From Macrosoma leucophasiata (taxonomy: Eukaryota; Arthropoda; Insecta; Lepidoptera; Hedylidae), in assembly GCA_036365455.1 (NCBI GenBank), contig JAWQUS010000023.1, forward strand, positions 1,302,001 to 1,366,000: a DNA stretch of 64,000 nucleotides, read 5' to 3'. The translations under genes were made by a program, and so were the position numbers. Position 1 is the first letter of the stretch. The number at the start of each line of letters is the position of its first letter. The notes beneath the pieces were generated by a model. The model saw only the letters and a program-made list of their open reading frames with translations, was not told where the DNA came from and made no database searches. Positions 42,901-54,900 of this stretch are shown piece after piece.

Positions 42901-45900
42901 ACATAAACCAAAGTTCAATAGGCAAATGCGTTGCAACCCTTTAGGTCTTCACACATTACAGGTCTACGCACATTACACCGACTCAACTTCAACTCAACGC
43001 ACAGTTTGCCGTTGAAATGTAAACGTTATGTTAGGTGAAGGGTGAAAGGAAGGGGGAATTAGAATTCAACTGCAAAATTAAAGGTATACTACCTGTATAC
43101 GATGCGTAGTCTACGCGTCAGTCTCCGACGCGTTCGCCAAACGTTGTCGACGAATTGGAAACGAGTCAACAATGTACTTAAGGCTAGTGGACGAAGCGTT
43201 GCCAAACATTGCCAAACAAGCCAATTTTCTTCTGGTGGTAGAGCTCTAGTGACGGAGCTCGCGGGCGTAGGCACCATCGCATCACCTAATATACTTGCCG
43301 CTAAATGGCAGTGTTCAGCACTATCATACGTAGTATTACATATTCTCTGCTTTCCTGTTCCGGTCAGGTGGTAATGTACGGCTCTGTAATTTACGGCACA
43401 GAGGCATAACACCTTAGGCCTCAGGAGTGTTAACGTATATTCATTTTGACTTAGGTCCTTGTGTGGGAGTCTATAGGCTGCAGTCATCACTTAACATTAA
43501 TGTGAACTGCAGGCTTGTTTGCCACTTCCATTACATAAAAAAAATGAAAACCTGGTATCGGTTGCCGATGGTAGGGCTTTAGGACGTAGGCACCATCGTA
43601 TTATCTAATGCCTTTATTCATACTGTTCAACGCTACCTTGTTCCGGTCAATGTAATATTCCCAGTATTTGAGGTAAGGAGTGGCACCGCATTTTCAGTGA
43701 AATACCTGCGGCTTATGTATTTGTTATTTTGATCACATAAAAAATCAATCTCTATAAGACAACCACAACAAGCACTTTACCTTATAATTGTCAAAGTTTG
43801 CTCCAGTTTTCTGCCAGTAGTATATGAGGTAACCGAGAGTCATGCCGATCACGTAATTCAGCAAGTTGGTGTAAGGTTTGATGTACAGTTCGTGGTAAGT
43901 GCGATCCGTTCCAAAGAATGTTCGAATTGATCTGGGGAGAATTGGTATGGAGTGTAGCAGCATACAAGCATAAACATAAATAGTCCAGTCATTTTAGCGA
44001 TTAACCTCGGAATGAGAGGTAATGAGACTTTTGAGACAGCTTTTAGAACGCCAAAATAAAGGTAAACACAAATATTTAGCTTATTACCTCTCATTCGGAG
44101 GTCAATACCTTTTTTATGCTAATCTGACTGGACTAAAAACCCAGAGGCTCAGTGTATGTTGCCACTCCGGAGCCCAAACTGGAAGTCAGCGGTGGCGATA
44201 GGAACTATACCTACCGACTAAACTTACTCAAAGTTTATATGATACTAGCTGCGCGCGTTGCTACGCCATCAGCTAAAAAATGTCAGTGGCGCAATCTGTC
44301 GAATTTGCCAACTCATAAACCTTCGTGGGCTCATGCACAACAACTTTGCGAAAGATCATCACATGATCAAATGCATTATAATTCTATAAAGGACATACAA
44401 ACATTCATTTTTATATATTATAAGAAAAAAAGGGAATTTAGTCTCTGTTTCATAAAAAAAGAAGTAAACTTTTCAACCGAATTTGACGACCCGGTTAGTC
44501 CAGCGGTGCGAGATGACCGCTTGGTCCGAAGGGTCGCTGGTTCGATCCCCGGACCGAGACAAATATTTGTATGGCCTACCTATACCTATTTGTTTCGGGT
44601 CTGGGTGTTTGTGTACGTGTTGTATTTGTACGTGGTACATGGGGCTGTGAGTGTGAGCGTGTATTGGCTGTAAGCCTGGATATTGCTAAAGTCTTCGACT
44701 GGGTTTGGCTCACTGCATTGCATGTAAAACAACCATCGTAAATCTTCCCGAGAGGCTATGCAAATGGACAGTCAGCTTTATGTCTGAGCGTTTTATACAG
44801 GCCTTAGTTGAAGACCAGCGCTCAGATTAAATTTCCTTTTAATGATGGTGTGTCGCAGGGGTCTGTGCTATTTCCCACTCTCTTTCTTCTGCACGTCTGT
44901 GAAATGTTGGAGCGAAATTCCAATTGTCATTGCTATACGGATAACTCGGGAGATGCACATTATACACTAGCTGTTCAAATGCTTCTCGGACTCTTCTTGA
45001 GGAAAGCAGGATTAGACTTGTAACGAACTGTACCTACATACTTTTAATGTAACTATGTAATTGTGAATATCGCCAGTCTCGGTTCGACTTGCACTCTGTA
45101 TCACACAAATTATATGTATACACGCAAAGACTATTTTAATTGAGTGTTTATTTTTTATTTTTATGTAATGGAAGTGGCTAACAAGAATGCCTGGACTGGA
45201 ACGGACTCGGCATCAACATTAACGGCGAGTAGATCTCCCACCTCCGATTCGCGGATGATATCGTAGTCATGGCTGAGACCCTGGAAGACCTTGGCACAAT
45301 GCTCTATGGCCTCAGTAGGGCCTCCCAACGAGTGGGCCTTAAAATGAACATGGACAAGTCGAAGATCATGTCGAATGTCCTCGTTACGCCCACTCCTGTT
45401 ATGGTCGAGGGTACTACACTCAAGTTGTTGACGATTATGTATACCTGGGACAAACGGTCCAGTTAGGTAGGTCAAACTTCGAGAATGAGGTCAATCGCCG
45501 AATCCAACTCGGATGGGCTACGTTCGGGAAGCTGCGTCATATCTTCTTGTCCAATTTACCGCAGTGTCTGAAGAAGAAGGTCTTTGACCAGTGTGTGTTC
45601 CCAGTGATGACATACAGAAATGAAACGTGGTCGCTCACTATGGGTGAGGCACTAAGAAGGCTCAAGGTCACTCAGAGAGCAATGGAGAGGGCTATGCTTG
45701 GAGTTTCTCTGCGAGATCGAATCAGAAACGAATAGATCCGTATGAGAACCAAAGTAACCGACATAGCCCACCGAATAGCGAAACTGAAGTGGCAGTGGGC
45801 AGGGCGGCACATAGCTCGCAGAACTGACGGCCGTTGGGGCAAAAGAGTTCTGGAGTGGAGACCGCGTACCGGAAGACGAAGCATAGGCAGGCTCTCCACG

Positions 45901-48900
45901 AGGTGGACCGATGATCTGGTGAAGGTCGCGGGCAATCGCTGGATGAGGGCGGCCCAGGACCGTTCGTTGTGGCATTCTTTGGGAGAGGTATTTGTTCAGC
46001 AGTGGACGTCTTTCGGCTGAAATGATCAACAAAGATGCAGTTCACATTGATGTTAAGTGATGACTGCAGCCTATAGACACCCACACAAAGACCAAGGGCC
46101 AAATGCAGATGCGTTACCACTCCTGAGGCCTGAGGTGCTATGCCTCTGTGCCGGAAATTACAGGGCCGAACATTGACTGACAGAACACGAAAGTGCTGAA
46201 CACTATCATTTAGCGGCAAGTATATTAGGTAATGCGAGATCCGTCACTGGAGCTCTACCACCAGTAAAAACCTATTATATTTCGATAATTTTGAAAACTT
46301 ATTCTTACCCCGGTGATGAAATAAGAATAGCATCTAGATCGAAGTAGTATGTGACCACAGCTGGGATGACAAGTCCAGCTATAGAGGATGATGTCAGCAG
46401 GGCTGTTCTCCTCCATTTTGTCTTAGTCACGATACAGGCAAGCAAACCTACGCAGTACAGTTGGAAGTCAACGGCTAAATACCTAAAAAGTATTTATTCA
46501 TACAACATTAGCTTAAAATGAGAAACCTAAAAATCAAAAAATACCTAATAACTATTATTTAATTATTTCATGTTCATACAGTAAGACTTAATAACATTAT
46601 AGGACATCCAAAAAACCGATGGAGTTTATTCTGGGTGTTAGTTACCTGGCTACGGTAAAAGTAAAAACAGATATTAATCGTATATAAAAATTGGAACAAA
46701 AACTTAGTAAGATTATCATGACCTTTTTCAATTCCTTCCTTGGTATGAAGAAAACGAAAAACTTATTCTTCAAAATCAAAGATATTTACATAATAAAGTT
46801 CCATATGTCGTCACTAGATACTGAGAAGAACTCCCCTACCAAAGAAACTCAGTAGGTCTTTGATATTAAATATACAATTAGAATCAACTTACCAGGTTTG
46901 TGGCAAGCACTGTGAGTCGCGGAGCCAGTTGTTGATGAAGAGCAAACTGTACCACCAGCGATTTCTACAGTCCTTCATCTCAATACCAGCTGATTCCTGT
47001 AAAGTACGTATGAATGATCGATCAATAACCAGAATTCTCTTCCAGTGGAAGATAATTCATCCGCTGGTGCAGTCAGTCAACCGACCAATGGCGCTGAAAC
47101 CATTCCAATCGGGCGGAAATCAATGCAATAACGCAAGATGAGTCGCAGCGTCCTGCACAGGGTTGGCAACTTTTCCAACCGCCATATAATAATAATAATA
47201 AGAAGAAGAATGGCCTTATCGCCAAGAGCCTCGACCAACATCTTATGAGGCTCACGTTGGGCGGCTGGGTCAAGGGCCTGATGCAGAAGGCAGTGCTACT
47301 TGACACGGCACGAATAGTGAGGAAATTCCTGTCTCTGCGTCCCTAACCACCGGTAGCTTGGACCCTGTTCCCGCTGCCGGCGGCAAGCTATTTTTATTTT
47401 TTTATATATATATTTGTTTTTGATATTTATATATGTAAAAAAATATAAAATGAGTTCGAAAATAAATGAGTGAAATAAAAATAATGGCAACCCATTATAC
47501 GTCTCACTGCAGGGCACGAGTCTCTCCCCGTTTTTGGGGGGAGGCCTGGAGCTTACTCCACCACGCTGCTCCAATGCGGATTGGTGGAGGTGGGTAGGTT
47601 AGTTGGCCACTTACCTACCCACCCGACCGCTGTCGGATGTTTTCAAGCCGCTCATAAGGCCTCCGACAAGGTTTAACGACTGCTAATCGATAGCAACCGG
47701 GACCGACGGCTTAACGTGCCCCCCAAAGTACGGAAACGCGTAAGTACATTTAATTTGCCACTAGGGGTCACCCATCACACTACCCGACCGCGCCCGTAGT
47801 GTTTAACCGATCCGCCATAACCGGACAACAAATTTAATCTGATCATAATAGGTTGGGGAAAAAGTCTTTTCGCATTATAGTATGTATGAACTTGTAATAA
47901 AATCTCTTTGGCTGTAGTATTTGTATCTGGCTGGTTTTGGTATCATTGAAAGTTAATTTTTTTAAGAACATAATTCCAAATGTGTGATTTTCATTTGTTT
48001 TTCGTACTGTCAAGATGAGTGAATCTAATGAAGAAATTCGATACATTTTAAAATTTTACTGCAAAAAAGGTAAAAATGCAACGCCAGCCGCGGACTTATG
48101 GACCTAGTGCAGTGTCTGTGAGAGTAGCATAAATTTGGTTTAAGCATTTTCAATCCGGAAATTTTGATGTCAAAGATGCACCTCGCTCTGGTCGCCCTAA
48201 AACGGATAAAATGGATGCCATTTTTGAAAAAGTGGAGCAAGATCGACATATCAGTAGTTACTGTTAAAGGAGTTTGGTCGTCGATTTATTTTTAATTGTT
48301 TTTAAAAATAAAATGTCATTGTCATATATATTTTTGTTAGAATTTTAGTTTTAGTTTTTTAGTCTTAGTTACGAATAAATCGATCCTATGAAAATTAATA
48401 AATAATTATTTTTAATTAAAACACGAACCCCAACATGATAGCAGAGCGTTTAGAGCGATAAGTAAAGTTCGCTATAAAGGCTTACTGCAGCAAAAATTGA
48501 ATGAGTATATTTTTTTTACGGAATATTCGCATACGGTAAGACCCTCAAACAAGTCATCATCGCTTCTGAACTCTACTGCGAACAACTGATGAGATTAAAG
48601 CAAGAAGTTGAGAGAAAGCGGCCGGAATTGATCAACAGAAGGAGTGTGATGTTTCATCATGATAACGCTAGACCTCACACATCTATAGCCACTCAGCAAA
48701 AATTAAGAGAGTTTGGCTGGGAGGTGTTAATGCATCCGCCGTATAGTCCTGACCTTCAGATTTCCACCTGTTTCGGTCTCTTCAGAATTCTTTATGCAAT
48801 GTTAGGTTAACATCACGAGAGGACTGCCAAATCCACTTGTCGCGGTATTTTGATGAGAAGTCCCAAAATTTTTATAGCAATGGGATCATGTCCCTACCTA

Positions 48901-51900
48901 CAAGATGGCAAAAGGTTATCGAACAAAATGGTACATACATACTTTAGTTAAATTTAAATAAACTGTATTAAAAATGTTTTGAATTATCTTAAAAAATGCG
49001 AAGAAACTTTTTCCCCAACCTAACAAAAGCGAAAAAAAAAACGGTAAATATTAATGATAAAGTTTTTTCTCTGAGGTTGATTTGTTCCCCAGGTTTTGGG
49101 TTATTACTTTGTACAACGGCAACATTTTTAAATATTTTTCCTAATCTACCCTCTCTTTTGGAATTGTATCGATTTTTTTAGTGTTTTTCGATTGTTTAGT
49201 CGAAGTGTTTAAAAAGGTAGTTTACTGTCAACAAACCCCTGAAGATGATCGTGGGAACGAAACCGGTTGGGTAAAATGATTATAAATATTATTAATAGTA
49301 ATAAATAATTTTCTAGTGGAACCACAACCGTACCGTGCAGCTTCAGTCACTGAAGTTGCGCTGCGGCAGTCGTAGTACTTCACGCCGCGCGTCACATTCA
49401 TAATACTTGCTGACCGGACAAATAGAATCCGGTCGGAAGTAAGCGACCTGACCCCAACAATTCCTTCTAAAACCCAATAGCCCGGTCGAAAACAGGACAG
49501 TTGGCAACTCTGGTCCTGCAATATAACTACCGCTACTGAGATCGCCAATCCGCATTACAAGCGATAATAATAAAGGCTCCCCCACACAGGAGCGTTATTA
49601 TAGGTCGATAATATCGCATGCGTTACTGCGATATCTGTTTTCAGTCGTAGAGCAACACCGGACAGTAGCCAAATGCAGGTTTTCCCCTCTGTCAAAGTAC
49701 AAGCCCAAATGGGCCTATACCGGTCGCCTAGATGTTTAAATGTGAGCGTGAAATTGTTTCTGTACTTTGTTAAAGTCAAGGTGTGAGTTTCGTAGTAATA
49801 GACGATTTTTGTAGTGTGCGCGTGTGTCGCACGCATTTCCTCCCGCTAAAAAAAATGACAGACTGTTTTGCATCGGTAATACACGCTATGGCTTCTCCCC
49901 TCCAGTCCGCCGCGACCGGTGGGCCGCGTTGCTCTATGGTTTTCAGTACATTTTGTATTAGGATGGTCATGTAATTAGACACTGCTGCGATAATAACGCC
50001 ACAATGGAAGTAGGATGTTGCGTCTCTCCGTTCTGCGATATTCCGATATGAGTTCTAGAATGTTTTGTACCAAGACGCAAACGACCGTACACACACCTGC
50101 GATAATGACGTTAGTACTTGTAGGACGTTTGGTTTAACCGACAGTTTGAGAGTGGTTACATGACTCTCTCGTAAGAAATATCGGACGATTAAAACGCAGC
50201 TGTGTGCAAGGAATGTAAAAGGAATCGGGACGCATTATCGCGATACCGCATGCGATATTATCGACCTTAGGGGGAGCCTTAAGGCTTCGGTCCAGCAGAT
50301 GATGATGATGAATTTTCAATAGGTACTTACTTCCCACAGTGGTCCAGTAGCTAGCACCTTCAACCAAGTAGCCATTGTAGCCACTACTATAGAATATGCT
50401 GGCAGCAGCCTGAAAAAAAAATGCTTCCCATAACACAAAATATAATCACAAGTAGGTAGTAGGTCCACAAATCTATTGTTCTACCATTCCCCACGTAATG
50501 AAAAATATGATGTTTAATATTTTCATACATGGATTCCCTGCGGGTCCATGAAAATAATTTAGAGTACAGTCGACTCTTGTTTTTATAATTTTACTAGCTG
50601 ACCCGGCAAACTTCGTATTGCCTCAGAATGAAATAATGCGACAAAGGTTTGATATATACCACGGACTATTTGTATGGGAAAATTAAATGTGTTTTTTTAC
50701 TATTTCCCTTCAATTTCTTCTTATTTTCTTTATTTAAAAAAAATATATAACTTTATTTGTAAAAATAAAGTTCTTGTTTATCTACTTATTGTTTTTTACT
50801 TCATAAAATATGCTACTGATTATATCAAACCATGTCATGGACCCGATGGGAAAGAAAATATTTTTTTTAAACGTCGTGGTCCCGTTGGGTATAATGTATG
50901 AACTATATTTAGATTTGTGGACCTCTGGAAAGCAACCCTCTGTTATAGTTTAAAAAAACCTTATCTTCAATTGTGATAATATAATGGACTTGTAGGCTGC
51001 TATTCACTAAGCGATGATATTTGTAAGATAGATTGTAGGTATGCTAATACCAGCGTATTTTTTGGAAAAGTTAGTTATCAGGGTTCATTGATTCCCTCAT
51101 CTTCTGACAGATAGCGGTCAACTTTAATCAGCGCAGCTCTGCCAATTACGGTTGACAGCTAAAGTTACGTTTATAATATACTAGCTGTTGCCCGCGGCTT
51201 CGTCCGCGTGAATGTCGAAAAGTAGCCTATGTTCTTTCTCATAGTCAACTCTATCTCTGTTCCAAATTTCGTTATAATCGGTTCAGTCGTTTAGACGTGA
51301 AAAGGTAACAGACAGACAGACAGACAGAGTTACTTTCGCGTTTATAATATTAAGTAGGGATTATATTTTATTGTTTTATAATATGAATAGATATGTAACT
51401 TTATGTATAACGTACACATAAAGATTATCATATAATTTAGAGACGGAAGTGAAACCTGAAGAAAGTAAATAACTCTACAACATCAATATTTCTTAAGGAG
51501 CAGGCACAGCATGCTAACTGCTTGTCTGCCTACTACGTCAGTTAAAGTATACTTTCAAACATCATCGATTCACCAATTCAATTGCGATTTGCCCCTTTAG
51601 GTGGCAAATCTGTTAATATCTCCAAGCTCTGGTAAAATCCCGGCAATTTGAAAATGTATTTTGATAGTATTATTTAGTATTTAGCCCTGGAACAGTGGCG
51701 ATGTCATAAAGCATAAGTCGTCTGGCAATAATAGACCTCCAATAAACTCAAAAATAAATAATAAAATAAAAAAGCCTTTTATTTCTTGCATAATCTAAAA
51801 AATAAAATAATAACAAGTTTATGGATTACTAATATTAATTATTATGTACTTTAAAGTCATGCATATACACTAAAATATGATTATTTTTACCCCCATAAAA

Positions 51901-54900
51901 TTTTTATCCAATAAACATACACAATTTATTGGTAAATACCTATTCCTTTATTATAAAATACTGTTAATCAACTTAAATTATGTACACTTCAGGTATTTTA
52001 AACATATAAACTATACATACACACAAATAAATAAAATTGGAGTGTCTGTTTGTTATATAAAAATAACCGCTTTTTACTAAATGCATATGTATGTATACAC
52101 GATACATATACCAAACAACATTTTTTACAATTTTTGTCTGTCTGTCTGTTTGGCGGGGCTAATCTTGGGAACGGCTGGACCGATTTTGACGGGACTTTCA
52201 CTGACAGCTAATGTAATAAGGAGTAATTTAGGCTACTTTTATACTGGCTGCGCCCACGCCTTCATCCGGGTAGATACTGAACAATCATAGATTCTCACGC
52301 GGCCGAAGTCGCGGGCACAGCTAGTTTCTAATATACCTAAGTACTTAGTTGTGCTTCTGTTGCAGAATAATTTAAACAATTTTTGAAAATATATAAGTCA
52401 AGTCATGCCTACCCCGTTAGGGACCTGGCGTGAAGATACATACACACATACAAGTATAAGTAAAAAATAATAGTGTTTTGTTTGTCTCACCTCAACCACC
52501 TCCTGATTATGCCTTTAGGAAAATCCAACCACGATAACTCTCGAGATTCAGAATACACAAGTGCATTATACATTAGGAACAGACCACCAATCAGTAGGTA
52601 CCATTGAATTAGGAGTGTTCCATTTATCAAAATGTATTCTATGTGGCTGTAGTATACCTGTAACCATAAACACATTTTTTTTTTATTTTCTATGCGATTT
52701 ATGTTGCATCCTGTTAATGATTTTTAACCGGCTTCAAAAAGGAGGAGGTTCTCAATTCGCAATTAAAAGTGAAGAAAATAAGAAATTACTCACCAATTCC
52801 ATCGCATGACAGTTTTCCGCCGCGAACATAAAAGGCCACAGTGAATGAGCTACCAATACTCCTAGGAATATAATTGACCTGCAAGAAATACCGCGGATTT
52901 CAGCATTCTGTTCAAATTTCACCGCCCCACTATTATTCTAATGAAAAAATCCATGCATCTCTCAAATCAAAGCTCCAGTGAGCTCGCGGGCGTAGGCACC
53001 CCCATTACTTTCTATACTTGCCGCTAAATGGTAGTGTTCAGCACTATCGTGTTCCGGTCAGGTGGTAATGTACGGCCTTGTAATTCTCGGCACAGAGGCA
53101 TAACACCATAGGCCTCAGGAGTGGTAACGCATTTTGACCTCTGGTCTTTGTGTGGGTGTCTATAGGCTGCAGTCATCACTTAACGTCAATGTGAGCTGCA
53201 TGCTTGTTTGCCACTTTCATAACATAAAAAAATAGGTGAGGGTTAAGCACTTTTTTAATTTAACTCGCTGAATTCGCCTTGCTTTTAAAACACCTGCAAA
53301 TATTGAATAGGTATGAAGTCACTCCTTTTTATCATTTCATATGAAAGCATGAGAAAAAAAAAACTCAAAAACAAAATTAACTTTAGAATAAAAAATATTT
53401 TATTTTTAGATTTTTTATACAATTTGCAACCACTTATTTTATATAATGTTTGTACAAAAACGCAGTATTGACGACGATATTTTGAAATGTTTTGATTTCA
53501 CAATACCGTTACCCCCTTATTCATAAACGTATTTTAGCTAAAGTGTTGCTAATATCTTCTAGCTAACGTATCTAATGTACGTTTATGAATAAGGGGGTTA
53601 ATTTAAAGTAACGTTATTTCATATGAGCCGTTTTGAATCAGTTTCACAACTACCACCGATTTGAATGGTCGTATCTTAAAAATTATAAGTAATGTAATAT
53701 AATGAGTAGATCTTTCAAAGACAATTGAAGAAATTGGGTACAGAAAAAAACATCCATGTTAGTGTGATAAACCTCAAGTTATGTCTATTTGTAATGTGAA
53801 CAAACAAGTTCACATTACAAATAGACATATTAATTGATCAATAGTATCATTTAAAGTTAAATCATTGGATTACTTCTTACCTTAAACCATCAAATGATTT
53901 CAGCAGTTTCAATCGAGGATGTAAATCTCTGGACGCTGTCAGTATTTGCCAATTACGTTTGATGGAGAAGCATATAAGGTAACTGTTTCCTGTGACATAA
54001 AAAACAACGAATCGTCAAATCGATTTTGCCTGACATGGGTAGGTGATATCATAGGTGTTTGCTTGTATACATTCAAGAAAGGGCTTCCAGTAGGTGGGAT
54101 TATCGTTTTAATCCCAAGTTATCCGGTGGCAAACAATCAGTTGACATGGTTACTTACCATGTCAACTGATTGTTAGCCTACGTGATAAAATTTTAAAAAA
54201 AATCTTAAATAAAATTATTACACTAGTTACCTTTAAAATTCTCTGAACAAATCCAGAAGTCATAAAAGCTACTGATGCTGTTTACGAAGATAATAATTGC
54301 ATAAATGACAGCTACAAGGATATCTCCCTTGTCTAGAGTAATAACGTTGTCTCCATATTCTCTACAAAACACTTTGTTGACTCTTGTCTTCAATTTATAT
54401 TCTCTCCAGAAAGTTTCATTGAGGCATTCCTCAAGGATCATATTGCGGACCTGACCTCTTCCATTTATATGTTTGTTGCATTTCTTCTTCACGCAGATGC
54501 CGTATCTCAATCTTGTGTGGTTGTAATTCGTTTTAGTATTTTGTGAATAATCCTACAACGTAAAGTAATTTTTAACTAAATATTTAAGAAAAAAATGTAT
54601 TTAGATACAAAGAATAGTTTAAAGATGAAAGACTTTTTTTATCAATTACATTAAAATTTTTAAATAATTATAACCATCACAGTATTAGAGTTCCAATGGC
54701 ACAAAAAAGTTAATTCTATAACTTAATAATCTTTGCTTAGTTTGTCAAATTGTAATGACAGCATTAGATCTATTGTCATTAATTCCCCATTGTCGTCATA
54801 ATTTGAACATTTCTATACGTAACTTCACGCCTGTAATCCCCGAAGTGGTAGACAGAGGTAAATGCATGCATTCAAGCATACATGCAAACACCCACGATTC

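Larger units (their letters stand above)
53238..53880. other. Gene B intron 4 remainder
   Basis: AT-rich, holding a small MITE (53509-53601) and a hairpin (53781-53828). No exon. Confidence 0.5.

Noticed and set aside
44152..44673. 173-codon plus-strand frame
   Set aside because: Starts in unannotated intron DNA and crosses a tRNA-like SINE head and LINE-derived sequence; no domain.
45722..46219. 165-codon minus-strand frame
   Set aside because: Runs antisense through the RTE fragment and into SINE-A; composite of two repeats.
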